From assembly GCA_050908895.1 (NCBI GenBank), contig CP171222.1, positions 806,001-870,000 of the forward strand: 64,000 nucleotides of DNA, given 5' to 3'. The translations under genes and the position numbers were made by a program. Every line of letters starts with the position of its first letter. The stretch's first letter is position 1. Positions 33,644 through 42,802 of this stretch are shown piece after piece. Below the pieces are notes generated by a model that was given only the letters and a program-made list of their open reading frames with translations, ran no database searches and had not been told where the DNA came from. The stretch is from S5-A14a sp050908895 (GTDB lineage Bacteria; Bacillota; Clostridia; Peptostreptococcales; Anaerovoracaceae).

Positions 33644-34009
33644 ATGCTAGAAAAAACAGTAAGAGTAGGAGAGGTAGATGTAAAGTTTCGCTCATCAGCT
33701 ACAATACCAAGACTATACAGAATTAAATTTAAGAGAGATATCTTTAAAGACCTGTCAAAGCTTGAAAAGACCTTCAAAGCAAATGATGGGTCTTTTGAAA
33801 TTGATGATTTAGAAATCTTTGAAAATGTAGCCTATATCATGGCCTACCATGCAGATAGGAGTATTCCGTGTAATATTGATGATTGGCTAGACCAATTTGA
33901 GATGTTTTCTATTTATGAAATCTTGCCTGAAATACTTGAACTTTGGGGAGCAAATCTGGAAACGGAAGTTCAGTCTAAAAAAAACTTCCAAAAAGTAGCA
34001 GGGAGATGA
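33644..34009 (+). CDS. Tail assembly chaperone (gpG-like)
   Basis: Protein of 121 residues that guides tape measure folding: VDVKFRSSATIPRLYRIKFK, RDIFKDLSKLEKTF, IFENVAYIMAYHADRSIP and MFSIYEILPEILELWGANLE. Just before its stop is the -1 slippery heptamer AAAAAAC (33979-33985), in the phase needed to enter the following frame. So it likely makes both this short form and a longer fusion with the frame at 34006-34170, as lambda G and GT do. Confidence 0.88.
   Translation: MLEKTVRVGEVDVKFRSSATIPRLYRIKFKRDIFKDLSKLEKTFKANDGSFEIDDLEIFENVAYIMAYHADRSIPCNIDDWLDQFEMFSIYEILPEILELWGANLETEVQSKKNFQKVAGR
33979..33985 (+). other. Programmed -1 frameshift site
   Basis: A AAA AAC in the zero frame of the chaperone gene. 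The -1 frame after it is open (LPKSSREM) into the overlapping frame that ends at 34170. The zero-frame stop is 22 bases downstream. Confidence 0.75.
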
Positions 34010-34170
34010 CAACAGCTCTATTTCTACTAAGATGCGTAGAAATAGGGATAAGCATTTCTGAACTGGACTTACTTACAATTGGAATGGTACTAGATATTTG
34101 GACTGAAAAATCGAATGATGGAGTAAAATACAGCAAGGTGGCAGGACAAGCTGAATTTGATAAATTCTGA
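34006..34170 (+). CDS. Tail assembly chaperone extension (gpGT-like T part)
   Basis: Reads TTALFLLRCVEIGISISELD, then a TIGMVLDIW segment, and a C-terminal KYSKVAGQAEFDKF: 54 residues from ATG 34006, which overlaps the chaperone stop (ATGA). The pattern LDLLTIGMVLD and the late AxxxFDxF end are typical of the second chaperone part in Firmicute siphophages. It is probably produced mainly as a -1 frameshift fusion of about 175 residues. The promoter of the inserted efflux cassette overlaps its last bases. Confidence 0.78.
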   Translation: MTTALFLLRCVEIGISISELDLLTIGMVLDIWTEKSNDGVKYSKVAGQAEFDKF

Positions 34171-34185
34171 TTTATATAGTATAAT
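34157..34185 (+). promoter_or_regulatory. Promoter of the efflux cassette
   Basis: TTGATA at 34157-34162, a 17-base spacer and TATAAT at 34180-34185. The -35 box lies within the end of the phage chaperone frame, so the promoter spans the insertion junction. Confidence 0.75.
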
Positions 34186-34210
34186 TTATAAAAAATAGAG
34201 GGATAGCATA

Positions 34211-34300
34211 ATGAACAAATATTTGAAAAATCATCCTAAGAACAAACTTAGCTCTGTACAAATGAAACCGATGAAACATTGTACAGAGTATAGCAAATAG
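34211..34300 (+). CDS. Candidate leader peptide before the MATE gene
   Basis: Frame of 29 codons starting about 25 bases after the promoter -10 box, with GAGGGA as ribosome-binding site. It contains the hairpin CTCTGTACA (34252-34260) with TGTACAGAG (34280-34288). The layout, promoter, short peptide and downstream hairpins, resembles drug-inducible attenuators such as that of tet(M). Whether the peptide is made is unknown. Confidence 0.5.
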   Translation: MNKYLKNHPKNKLSSVQMKPMKHCTEYSK

Positions 34301-34389
34301 ATTGCATTTAAGATTTCATCGGGAAATACAAAAAATTAGGTCATTTAGTTGGCTTTGTTTTTGTACGCATTTCTCGATATGTAATTAAA

Positions 34390-34492
34390 ATGTAAAGGGC
34401 TATGGGCAATGTTTTGTCTGTAGCCTTTTGTTTTGTAAATTATTAAGCAAAAGGCAGATACTATTTTGTATTTATGCCTTTTTTTGTTGCGT
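34390..34492 (+). terminator. Two tandem attenuator-like terminators
   Basis: First: AAAGGGCTA pairs with TAGCCTTTT around 34394-34434. Second: AAAGGCA with TGCCTTTTTTT around 34450-34489. Both come before the MATE start codon, so transcription must read through them to express the pump. Confidence 0.65.
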
Positions 34493-34533
34493 AAATACAA
34501 AAAATAAAATATTGAGAAGTGGAGAAATTTTAA

Positions 34534-35877
34534 ATGAACGAAAGTAGAATAAAAATTTTGAAAGAAGAAAATATTGACAAAGCACTTTTTAAGTTAGGTA
34601 TTCCTATGGTTATCAGTTTATTGGTAGCCGCTTTATACAATGTTGTTGATACCTATTTTGTGTCCAGTCTTGGTAAAGAGGCAGTAGCTGCCGTTTCAGT
34701 TGCATTTCCGATTCAACTTATCTTTTTAGGAATAGGATTAACATTTGGTGCGGGAGCAGGCTCTTATATATCAAGATTACTTGGAGGAAATAATAAAAAA
34801 GAGGCAAATATTGTAGCGACAGTTTCCCTGCTATCCAGTGCGATTTTAGGAATCATTACGGCTATTGCATTGTTTTGCTATTTAGAGGGTGTTTTGAAAT
34901 TTATGGGCGCCATTCCATCTATTATGGAAGTTTCTAAATCTTATACAGGAATATTCATAGTGGGTGGTATTTTGGGAGCAATCAATGTAACGCTTGGAAA
35001 TTTAGCTGTTGCACAAGGAGCTGCTAGAATTTCTTTGAAGGCTATGATTGTAGGCTCTATATCAAATATGATTTTAGATCCGATATTTATATTCGGACTT
35101 AATTTAGGAGTGAGAGGTGCAGCCATTGCGACACTCATAGCCAGAGTGATAACAAGCTTAATGTATCTTGTTTACTTTATAGGAGATAAAAATTTAATTG
35201 AGATAAAATTACCTAACTTCAAGCCTACATTTGCAATTTACAAGGAGATATTAAAGATAGGTATCTCTATGTTAATACTTCAGGTCCTACAAACCATATC
35301 TATCAGCAAAATATCTTATGCGGCGTCCTTCTATGGAGAAGAAGCAATAGCTGCAATGGGTATTGTTCTTAGGATTGTAACATTGGGAACAAATGTTGTG
35401 TTTGGATATATGAAAGGATTGCAACCATTAGCCGGATTTAATTACGGAGCTAAGAATTATGAAAGAGTGAGAGGTGCCATAAAGGCAAGTATTAAATGGA
35501 CAAATGTATTTTGTATAGTGTGGACTGTGATAGTTTATATATTTGCACCAAGTATATTATCTATATTTGGGACTGATGAAAATATGTTAAATATAGCGGT
35601 GCCAGCATTACGAGCAGCTGTAATTATGTTTATAACATTTGGATTTCAGTTCACCTACTCTACATTGTATTTGTCTATAGGAAAGGCATTAGGTGGAGTA
35701 TTTCTAAACTCATTACGACAAGGAATTGTATTTATCCCTATCATTTTATTTTTGCCTAAATTTATGGGATTAAATGGTGTTATATATGCTCAAGCAATTT
35801 CAGATTTGATAACAACAATCATCACAATTCCTTTTGCTATTAGTATGAATAAGAGTTTAAAAAATTTTATAATCTAA
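34534..35877 (+). CDS. MATE family multidrug efflux transporter
   Basis: Integral membrane antiporter of 447 residues, expected to export cationic drugs or metabolites with Na+ or H+. Twelve hydrophobic segments are visible. Landmarks are IPMVISLLVAALYNVVDTYF, VSVAFPIQLIFLGIGLTFG, GAGSYISRLLGGNNKKEA, SISNMILDPIFIFGLNLGVR and GLQPLAGFNYGAKNYERVRG, all MATE signatures (NorM/DinF-like branch). It is not a phage structural gene; it interrupts the tail operon and has its own control region. Codon use is AT-rich like the phage. The substrate is unpredictable. Confidence 0.93.
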   Translation: MNESRIKILKEENIDKALFKLGIPMVISLLVAALYNVVDTYFVSSLGKEAVAAVSVAFPIQLIFLGIGLTFGAGAGSYISRLLGGNNKKEANIVATVSLLSSAILGIITAIALFCYLEGVLKFMGAIPSIMEVSKSYTGIFIVGGILGAINVTLGNLAVAQGAARISLKAMIVGSISNMILDPIFIFGLNLGVRGAAIATLIARVITSLMYLVYFIGDKNLIEIKLPNFKPTFAIYKEILKIGISMLILQVLQTISISKISYAASFYGEEAIAAMGIVLRIVTLGTNVVFGYMKGLQPLAGFNYGAKNYERVRGAIKASIKWTNVFCIVWTVIVYIFAPSILSIFGTDENMLNIAVPALRAAVIMFITFGFQFTYSTLYLSIGKALGGVFLNSLRQGIVFIPIILFLPKFMGLNGVIYAQAISDLITTIITIPFAISMNKSLKNFII

Positions 35878-35898
35878 AATCATAAAATATTTAAGATA

Positions 35899-35929
35899 AG
35901 GCATCTACAAAAAGTAGGTGTCTTTTTTA
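35899..35929 (+). terminator. Terminator before the tape measure gene
   Basis: AGGCATCTAC at 35899-35908 pairs with GTAGGTGTCT at 35914-35923, followed by a T run. It separates the efflux gene from the tape measure. Confidence 0.75.
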
Positions 35930-35958
35930 TACCCATTTTTAGGAAAGGAGGGATGTAA

Positions 35959-38763
35959 GTGGCTAACAGAATAAAAGGAATTACAGTTGAGATTGGTGGA
36001 GATACTACCGGCCTTGATAAAGCTCTTAAAGGAGTAAACTCTACCATTAAAAATACGCAGTCTCAGCTTCGTGATGTGAATAGGCTACTTAAACTTGATC
36101 CTTCCAATGCGAAACTGCTTGCTCAAAAGCAGCAGTTACTTCAAAAAGAAATCTCGGAAACGAGAAATAAACTAGATGCCTTAAAAGAGGCAGATAAGCA
36201 GGCAAAAGTACAGCTTGAAAATGGAGAGCTAGGTCAAGATAAATATGATGCTCTGCAAAGAGAAATCATTGAAACAGAAAACAACCTAAAGGCTCTTGAG
36301 GAAGAAGCAAAAAAAGTACCGTCAGCACTATCTGTTTCTATGAAAGAGGCAGGAGATAAAATTAAAGCAGTTGGAGATAAGACTACCGAAGTTGGTAAAG
36401 GTTTATCTACTCATGTCACAGCACCTATTGTAGCGATGGGCGCTGCTTCACTTGCTGCCTTTAATGAAGTCGATAAGGGCATGGATATCATCACGCAAAA
36501 GACAGGTGCATCCGGTAAGGCTTTAAAAGAAATGCAAGACAGTATGAAAAATCTTGCCACTTCCATTCCTACAGACTTTGAAACAGCAGGGGCAGCTATC
36601 GGAGAAGTAAACACTAGATTTGGGCTTACAGGTAAAAAGTTAGAAGACTTATCCGGTAAGTTTATTAAGTTTGCTCAATTAAATAATACGGATGTATCTA
36701 CTGCTATTGATAATACCCAGAAGGTCATATCAGCCTTTGGACTAAAAGCAGAAGATGCAGGAGCCTTACTTGATACCATGAATGCTGTTGGGCAGAGAAC
36801 CGGCATCAGTATGGATACTCTTGCAAAGAGTATGGTGACAAACTCAGCATCACTTCAGCAACTAGGATTTTCTGCATCTGATGCAGCAAACTTCTTAGGC
36901 AATGTTGAAATGTCAGGAGCAGATACCTCACAAGTTATGACAGGTTTATCTAAGGCACTTTCTAATGCAACAGCAAATGGAAAGCCTATGAAAGAAGCAT
37001 TAAAAGACATCCAAGACAGTATGGTGAATGCAAAATCAGATACAGAAGGACTTGAAGTAGCAATCGGTCTATTTGGTAAAAAGGCTGGTCCTGCAATCTA
37101 TCAGGCTTGTAAAAATGGCTCACTTTCTTTTGAAGAACTGGGAACCTCCCTAAAAGATAATCTTGGAAATGTAGATAGCACTTTTAATGAAACCTTAGAT
37201 CCCATTGATAAGTTTAAGACCTCTATGAACAGTCTAAAGATTGTGGGTGCGGATGTCGGAAATTCTCTAATGACAGTTCTTCAGCCAATGCTTGAGAAAT
37301 TTGCTAAAAGCATGAAGTCTTTAAGCGAAAAGTGGAATAGCCTATCTCCGGGTATGCAGCGGGCTATTGTAAAGATAGCTCTTATTGCTGCAACAGTAGG
37401 CCCTGTTTTAGTAGTCATTGGAAAAGTCATTACAGCAGTTGGAACTATTACTTCTGCTCTTGGAAGTTTAATTGGACTACTTGGAGGTACAGCAACGGCA
37501 ACTACAGCAGTAGGTGTTGCAGGAGGTGCAAGTGCAGCGGGAACAGCGGCTGCCGGTACTGCAGCAGGAGGAGCAGCCGTAGGCTTTGGAGCACTTAATG
37601 TTTCTCTCCTTCCAATTATAGGAATCATAGCAGCTATTATCGCAGCAGTTGTGGCTATCATTGCCATTATTAAAAACTGGGGAGCAATTACAGAGTGGTT
37701 TAAGGGCTTATGGGAAACAGTATCGACTGCCATCATGAGTATTTGGCAAAGCATCTCAGATTTATTTAAAGGAATATGGGAAGGCTTGGTTACTATCTTT
37801 ACTACAGTTTGGGAAACTATCAAGAATGTATTAACTGTAGCACTGATGTTTATTGTAGAGCTTATAAAAGGATACTTTGAACTTATCACACTTCCTTTTA
37901 GGTTTATTTGGGAAAACTGCAAAGAAACCATTATGACGGTGTGGGAGGGAATTAAGTCTGTAGTAAGCACTGTGTTAAGTACAATTTCACAGGTTATTAC
38001 AAGCATAATGAATGCTATAAAAACTGTAATTACTACAGTGTGGAATGCGATAAAGACTGTTATTACTACAGTTATAAATGCCATCCTATCGGTGATTACT
38101 ACAATTTTTAACAGCATAAAAAATGTAGTAACTACGGTATGGAATGCAATTAAATCAGTTATTTCTACTGTGGTAGAGGGGATTAAAAATAAGGTAAGTT
38201 CCGTATTTAATACAGTATCAAGTACAGTAAGCTCAGTGTTTAATGGAATAAAGAATGCAGCCACATCTATATGGAATGGAATTAAAAATGCCATTGTTAC
38301 ACCGATTGAAGCAGCTAAAAATAAAGTGAAGTCAGTAGTTGATGCGATTAAAGGGTTCTTTGCAGGTATCAAACTTAAATTACCACATATCAAGTTACCC
38401 CACTTTAGTATCAAAGGTAAACTTTCACTCATGCCACCATCCGTGCCACATTTATCGATTGATTGGTATAAAGAAGGTGGAATCATGAAAAGACCTACCT
38501 TATTTGGTATGAATGGCAGTTCATTGATGGCAGGAGGAGAAGCAGGAGCCGAGGCAATCTTGCCGCTTAGAGGTTTTTATACACAACTTGAAAGGATGCT
38601 TAATGAAAAATTAAACACATCTGTTATGGAAAAATACCTATCTATCATAGCTGATAACAGTACGAAAGGAATCTACTTAGAGGATGGAACTTTAGTAGGA
38701 CATTTACTTCCTGAAATTGATAAAGGGCTTGGAAAAATGGTACTTAGGAGGGAAAGAGGATGA
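35959..38763 (+). CDS. Phage tail tape measure protein
   Basis: Sets tail length; 934 residues. The N-terminus is the tape-measure core (TVEIGGDTTGLDKALKGVNS, with coiled coil to residue 130). The TMP domain spans about 150-420. Hydrophobic segments rich in Ala/Gly lie at about 475-570, followed by W-containing repeats (IWQSISDLFKGIWEG, VWNAIKTVITTV) to about 780. The C-terminus has MSSLMAGGEAGAEAILPL-like text typical of the end of such proteins. GTG 35959 has AAAGGAGGG. The long antisense frame here is a shadow. Confidence 0.95.
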   Translation: MANRIKGITVEIGGDTTGLDKALKGVNSTIKNTQSQLRDVNRLLKLDPSNAKLLAQKQQLLQKEISETRNKLDALKEADKQAKVQLENGELGQDKYDALQREIIETENNLKALEEEAKKVPSALSVSMKEAGDKIKAVGDKTTEVGKGLSTHVTAPIVAMGAASLAAFNEVDKGMDIITQKTGASGKALKEMQDSMKNLATSIPTDFETAGAAIGEVNTRFGLTGKKLEDLSGKFIKFAQLNNTDVSTAIDNTQKVISAFGLKAEDAGALLDTMNAVGQRTGISMDTLAKSMVTNSASLQQLGFSASDAANFLGNVEMSGADTSQVMTGLSKALSNATANGKPMKEALKDIQDSMVNAKSDTEGLEVAIGLFGKKAGPAIYQACKNGSLSFEELGTSLKDNLGNVDSTFNETLDPIDKFKTSMNSLKIVGADVGNSLMTVLQPMLEKFAKSMKSLSEKWNSLSPGMQRAIVKIALIAATVGPVLVVIGKVITAVGTITSALGSLIGLLGGTATATTAVGVAGGASAAGTAAAGTAAGGAAVGFGALNVSLLPIIGIIAAIIAAVVAIIAIIKNWGAITEWFKGLWETVSTAIMSIWQSISDLFKGIWEGLVTIFTTVWETIKNVLTVALMFIVELIKGYFELITLPFRFIWENCKETIMTVWEGIKSVVSTVLSTISQVITSIMNAIKTVITTVWNAIKTVITTVINAILSVITTIFNSIKNVVTTVWNAIKSVISTVVEGIKNKVSSVFNTVSSTVSSVFNGIKNAATSIWNGIKNAIVTPIEAAKNKVKSVVDAIKGFFAGIKLKLPHIKLPHFSIKGKLSLMPPSVPHLSIDWYKEGGIMKRPTLFGMNGSSLMAGGEAGAEAILPLRGFYTQLERMLNEKLNTSVMEKYLSIIADNSTKGIYLEDGTLVGHLLPEIDKGLGKMVLRRERG

Positions 38764-39398
38764 TTAGTGTAATTATTGATGGAATAAACATCTGTACGAA
38801 ATACAAAATTACTCTTGAAACTTTTGAAATAGGAATGCCTGAGCCAAAACTCGTAAAGGTTCAGATACCGGGTCGTGATGGGGAACTTGATATGAGTGAA
38901 GCCCTAAGTGGTTATGTTAATTACGAAAATAGAGAAATTCATCTCAGTATAGGCATTACAGGAGATGATAAGATAAGTGAAAGTAAAAAACAGCAGGTGT
39001 TAGTAGCTGTTTGTGGGAAAAAGATAAAACTTCAATTATCACATCTTGATGGATATTTTTTAGGAAGGTGTATATCTTCTTCCATATCGAGGGAAATGGC
39101 ACATCACACACTAAATTTATCTTTTAGTTGTGATCCATATCGGTATTTTATGTCAGAAACAGTTCAGACAATTACACTATCAAATACAGCAAAGGATATT
39201 ACCTTTTCAAACGCAACAATGCCTGTTTCACCGGTTCTTGAAACAAGTGCTGATGCAACGGTTAAATTTAAGGAAAAAACATATAACTTAAAAAAGGGGA
39301 CGCATAGACTTGGCTTTGTGTTTATGTCGGGAAATAATGTTTTGAATGTACTAGGAACAGGAACGTTGAAAGTAAGATATAGGAAGGGGGTAATGTAG
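38760..39398 (+). CDS. Distal tail protein (Dit)
   Basis: Baseplate hub protein of 212 residues that joins tail tube and lysin. The Dit/tail family pattern is IPGRDGELDMSEALSGYVNY, then NREIHLSIGITGDDKISESK and FSCDPYRYFMSETVQ. The C-terminal part is a galectin-like beta region. Its start overlaps the tape measure stop by four bases and its stop overlaps the next GTG, so the baseplate genes are coupled. Confidence 0.88.
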   Translation: MISVIIDGINICTKYKITLETFEIGMPEPKLVKVQIPGRDGELDMSEALSGYVNYENREIHLSIGITGDDKISESKKQQVLVAVCGKKIKLQLSHLDGYFLGRCISSSISREMAHHTLNLSFSCDPYRYFMSETVQTITLSNTAKDITFSNATMPVSPVLETSADATVKFKEKTYNLKKGTHRLGFVFMSGNNVLNVLGTGTLKVRYRKGVM

Positions 39399-41017
39399 TG
39401 TATCGAATATATAGTGATAATGAGCTTATCTATGATCCACTTCTTCATGAATATATGATTACGGAAGGAAGTTTGAAATTAGAATTAAACACTTCTGGAA
39501 TGCTAAGTTTTAAACTACCAAAAGAAAATCCAAGTTATGGCAGAATTAAACTAATGAAGTCTATCATCACTTTATATGACGATGATAGACTTTTGTTTCG
39601 TGGTAGAGCCTACGCACCAACAATCGATTTGTTTTGTAATAATGATATTGAGTGTGAAGGAGAACTTGCTTTTTTTAATGATAGTATCCAGCCTCCTTTT
39701 AATTATGAAGTTGGTGATGTAAAAACCCTATTTCAAAATGTAATTAAGATTCATAACGCTGAAGTTTCTGAAGATAAAAGATTTATAGTAGGGGATGTGA
39801 CTGTCACAAATGATACTGCTACAGGAAATATTGTTCGTTCGTCAACTCAGTATTTATCAACTTGGGAAATATTAAGAGAGAAATTTCTAAAACTTTTAGG
39901 TGGATATTTTAGGCTAAGGCATGAGGGTGGTAAAACATATATTGACTATCTAAAGGATTTGAATTTTATAGGTAATCAAGAAATAACACAGTGTATTAAC
40001 CTTATTGATGCAAAGAAAGAAGTAAGTTCTGATAACCTTGCTACAGTAATTATTCCACTTGGAGCAAGAGTTAAAAATGAGGATGGTGAAGATACGGATG
40101 AGTATCTGACACTAAAAAAGTTAACCGGAAATATAAGGATTGAAGATAAAAATGGGATAGAAACGTACGGTAGGATTACAAAGGTTGTTCATCATGACCA
40201 TATTACAGATGCAAGTAATCTGCTGAAAGCAGGTCAAAGAGATTTAGCCGATGCTCTTGGAGTCACTACCACTATTACTTTATCAGCAGCAGATTTATCA
40301 AAGGCGGGATATAAGGTCTCGCCTTTTTCTTTAGGCACATATATACCTGTAAAAGTATCAAACCTTTCAATCGATAAGAAGATGCTGATTAAATCAATTT
40401 CCATAGATTTATTAAATCCAGGTAGTAACAGCATCACTATCGGAAGTTCAGATAGATCGTTTGCACAGGAACAGATAAATACAAAAGAAACCATAAAGAT
40501 TGTAAACAGCAATTTGCAGGAAAGCATCAAGACTTCAAGTGCTGTTGCAACAGTAAGGGCAGTTAGAGAAGCCAATTCAAATATTAACCATTCTGCAGAA
40601 CAAATAAGAAGCGAAGTATCAGAAGGCTATTACAACAAGGAAAAAGCAGATGAATTACTTGAGTCTATAAGGACTATTATTACGCAGACTGCAAGCGGAA
40701 TAGAACTTACCTTTAATCAGTATAAGGCAGAGCAGGAAAAGATAAACGGAGATACATCTAATCGGTTTGCAGAAATTACAAAATATATAAGGTTTGTTGA
40801 CGGAGATATCTTGCTAGGTGAAGAAGGGAATCCTCTTACACTTAGGATAGAAAATGACCGTATCAATTTTATGGAAAATGGAGCAAGTAGTGCTTACTGG
40901 CAAAATAGAAAATTTTATGCAGTAGATGGTGAGTTTATTAATAGCTTAAGGCTAGGTAAATTTGCCTTTATTCCAAGAACAACAGGAAACTTAAGTTTTA
41001 CAAAGGTGGTGGATTAG
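39398..41017 (+). CDS. Tail-associated protein with endopeptidase-like fold (Tal)
   Basis: Baseplate spike protein of 539 residues, similar to prophage endopeptidase tail proteins. The N-terminus (IYSDNELIYDPLLHEYMITE, then LKLELNTSGMLSFKLP) and the SPLGTYIPVKV-like segment of the hub are recognisable. The C-terminal part (about 360-539) is coiled coil followed by beta text (RLGKFAFIPRTTGNLSFTKV). No peptidase active site is evident. GTG 39398 has AGGAAGGGGG; it overlaps the dit stop. Confidence 0.8.
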   Translation: MYRIYSDNELIYDPLLHEYMITEGSLKLELNTSGMLSFKLPKENPSYGRIKLMKSIITLYDDDRLLFRGRAYAPTIDLFCNNDIECEGELAFFNDSIQPPFNYEVGDVKTLFQNVIKIHNAEVSEDKRFIVGDVTVTNDTATGNIVRSSTQYLSTWEILREKFLKLLGGYFRLRHEGGKTYIDYLKDLNFIGNQEITQCINLIDAKKEVSSDNLATVIIPLGARVKNEDGEDTDEYLTLKKLTGNIRIEDKNGIETYGRITKVVHHDHITDASNLLKAGQRDLADALGVTTTITLSAADLSKAGYKVSPFSLGTYIPVKVSNLSIDKKMLIKSISIDLLNPGSNSITIGSSDRSFAQEQINTKETIKIVNSNLQESIKTSSAVATVRAVREANSNINHSAEQIRSEVSEGYYNKEKADELLESIRTIITQTASGIELTFNQYKAEQEKINGDTSNRFAEITKYIRFVDGDILLGEEGNPLTLRIENDRINFMENGASSAYWQNRKFYAVDGEFINSLRLGKFAFIPRTTGNLSFTKVVD

Positions 41018-42745
41018 ATGACAAGTAGCGGTTCTTTTAGTACAAGTAAATATGAGGTTAGATATCTTACCTTTAACTGGAGTGTTTCCAGTCAATCGGT
41101 AGACAGCAATAAAACAGTTATTAATTGGAATATAAAAGGGGCGGGTGGGAGTACTACTTCTTGGTATATGGCAGGTAATTTTAAGGTAGTGATTAACGGT
41201 TCTACAGTTTACAGTTCATCTACTAGAATAAAACTTTTTAATGGTACGACTGTAGCAAGTGGCTCGTTTACAATCAGCCATAATTCAGATGGTTCTAAAA
41301 GCTTTAGCGCAAGTGCTGAGGCAGGAATTTATACTTTTGCTGTGAATTGTTCAGGTAGCAGTTCTTGGTCGCTTCCAACAATTGCAAGGGCAACACAGCC
41401 ATCTGTAAATAAGACAAGTGTAACATATGGTGATAGCGTAGTTATTGGTTTGCCAAGGGCATCAAGCAGTTTTACTCACACTATTCAGGCGGGAGTTGAT
41501 GGTAAGCTTTCCTTTATGAATATTGCAACAGGAGTAGGAACATCATATACGTGGACCATTCCAAAAGATTGGGCCAAATATCTTCCTACAAAATCTCATA
41601 AGATTAGGATACGAGCTATTACGTATTCAGGAAGTACGCAGATCGGAACGAAAGAAGCAAGCTCTGTAAGTGTATCGCCGACTTCTGATATGAAGCCTGT
41701 AGTCTCAATTACGATTTCTGATGATATGAAATTTAAGGATAAGTATGGAGGGTTTGTAAAAGGACAATCAAAAATTAGAGCAAAGGTTACGGAAAAACTC
41801 TATGCAGGAACATCCGTAAGCTCAAGAACACTATCTCTTAACGGGGTTAACTACCAAACAGCAGAGCAGGTATCAGAAGTGATTGTAAGTACATCACAGA
41901 TGGTAAGTGCAAGCGTTACCGATGCCAGAGGATTAACAGGTTCTGCAAGCATTAGTCCTACTGTATATGATTGGTTTCCTCCCAAAATAGGAACATTTTA
42001 TGCCGAGAGATGTGATGCAAACGGAAAAACAGATGAAGTCGGTAATTATATTAGACTTGATTATAGTGTTAAGGTTGCATCTGTAAATAACAAGAACACA
42101 AAATCTTTGAAATATGGCTATAAAAAACAATCTGATTCTTCGTGGACTACAAAGGAAATATCTTTTAGTGGATATTCTAAAACTGGAAATGTGGTGATAC
42201 CTGCAAGTGGCGAGTATTCATGGAATATCAATATTGAACTTAAGGATGACTTTACAAAAGCAACTCTTTCGCTACAGGTTGGAACGGCCTATGTCCTTAT
42301 GGATTTTCATAAATCAGGAAGAGGTCTTGCAATAGGAAAGGTTGCAGAAAAAGAGAAAGTAGTAGAAATAGAAAAGGGGTGGTCTGTTCAATATAAGGGA
42401 GTTATAGTTGGTGATTTTGTAGAATCGCAAGGGACAACGGGTATCTGGACTTGGAGAAAGTGGCACAGTGGAATCGCTGAATGTTGGGGAGCTACAACAC
42501 TTCCAACCGTAAATCAAGACCAATATAGAACCAGTAAAGTTAACCTTCCTTTTACGTTTAAGGATGCTAATTATAGAGTAAGTGCAACGCCTACAAGAAC
42601 AGGAAATTATGCAGACTATGTCTATGTAGGAAAGAAAGGGGAGACAGATAAAACAACCACATCTTTTTCTGTTACGGTGTGGTGTCAAGAAAAGACAAAT
42701 CTGACATTTGGAGTGGATCTAATCGTATATGGCAGATGGAAATAG
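41018..42745 (+). CDS. DUF859-like phage minor structural protein
   Basis: Probable receptor-binding or baseplate protein of 575 residues. The N-terminal 130 residues are rich in Ser/Thr/Gly and beta strands (SGSFSTSKYEVRYLTFNWSV). Two or three Ig-like repeats follow (IARATQPSVNKTSVTYGD; VSPTSDMKPVVSITISDD). The C-terminus (WRKWHSGIAECWGATTLPT ... VTVWCQEKTNLTFGVDLIVYG) is the conserved tip. The pattern is that of DUF859 proteins of streptococcal and clostridial siphophages. It lies one base after the Tal gene and ends the structural operon. Confidence 0.85.
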   Translation: MTSSGSFSTSKYEVRYLTFNWSVSSQSVDSNKTVINWNIKGAGGSTTSWYMAGNFKVVINGSTVYSSSTRIKLFNGTTVASGSFTISHNSDGSKSFSASAEAGIYTFAVNCSGSSSWSLPTIARATQPSVNKTSVTYGDSVVIGLPRASSSFTHTIQAGVDGKLSFMNIATGVGTSYTWTIPKDWAKYLPTKSHKIRIRAITYSGSTQIGTKEASSVSVSPTSDMKPVVSITISDDMKFKDKYGGFVKGQSKIRAKVTEKLYAGTSVSSRTLSLNGVNYQTAEQVSEVIVSTSQMVSASVTDARGLTGSASISPTVYDWFPPKIGTFYAERCDANGKTDEVGNYIRLDYSVKVASVNNKNTKSLKYGYKKQSDSSWTTKEISFSGYSKTGNVVIPASGEYSWNINIELKDDFTKATLSLQVGTAYVLMDFHKSGRGLAIGKVAEKEKVVEIEKGWSVQYKGVIVGDFVESQGTTGIWTWRKWHSGIAECWGATTLPTVNQDQYRTSKVNLPFTFKDANYRVSATPTRTGNYADYVYVGKKGETDKTTTSFSVTVWCQEKTNLTFGVDLIVYGRWK

Positions 42746-42750
42746 TTTAT

Positions 42751-42775
42751 AGCAGCTAATAGCAGCTGTTTTTTT
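42751..42775 (+). terminator. Weak terminator before the lysis genes
   Basis: CAGCT pairs with AGCTG around 42753-42768, followed by seven T. Confidence 0.45.
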
Positions 42776-42802
42776 ATTACAAATTTTAAGGAGGAAATTA
42801 AA

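Larger units (their letters stand above)
34171..35898 (+). mobile_element. MATE efflux cargo insertion in the tail operon
   Basis: A unit with its own promoter, leader reading frame, two terminator-like hairpins and a MATE transporter gene lies between the tail chaperone and tape measure genes, which are normally adjacent. No transposase or clear terminal repeat was found, so boundaries are approximate. It is best read as a lysogenic-conversion (moron) cassette. Confidence 0.7.

Noticed and set aside
34211..34300. Direct identification of the leader as that of a known resistance gene
   Set aside because: The layout is similar, but I cannot match the peptide to a known leader from memory.
37281..38486. 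Long minus-strand reading frame of 401 codons under the tape measure gene
   Set aside because: It mirrors repetitive tape measure codons, has no ribosome-binding site and encodes low-complexity sequence.
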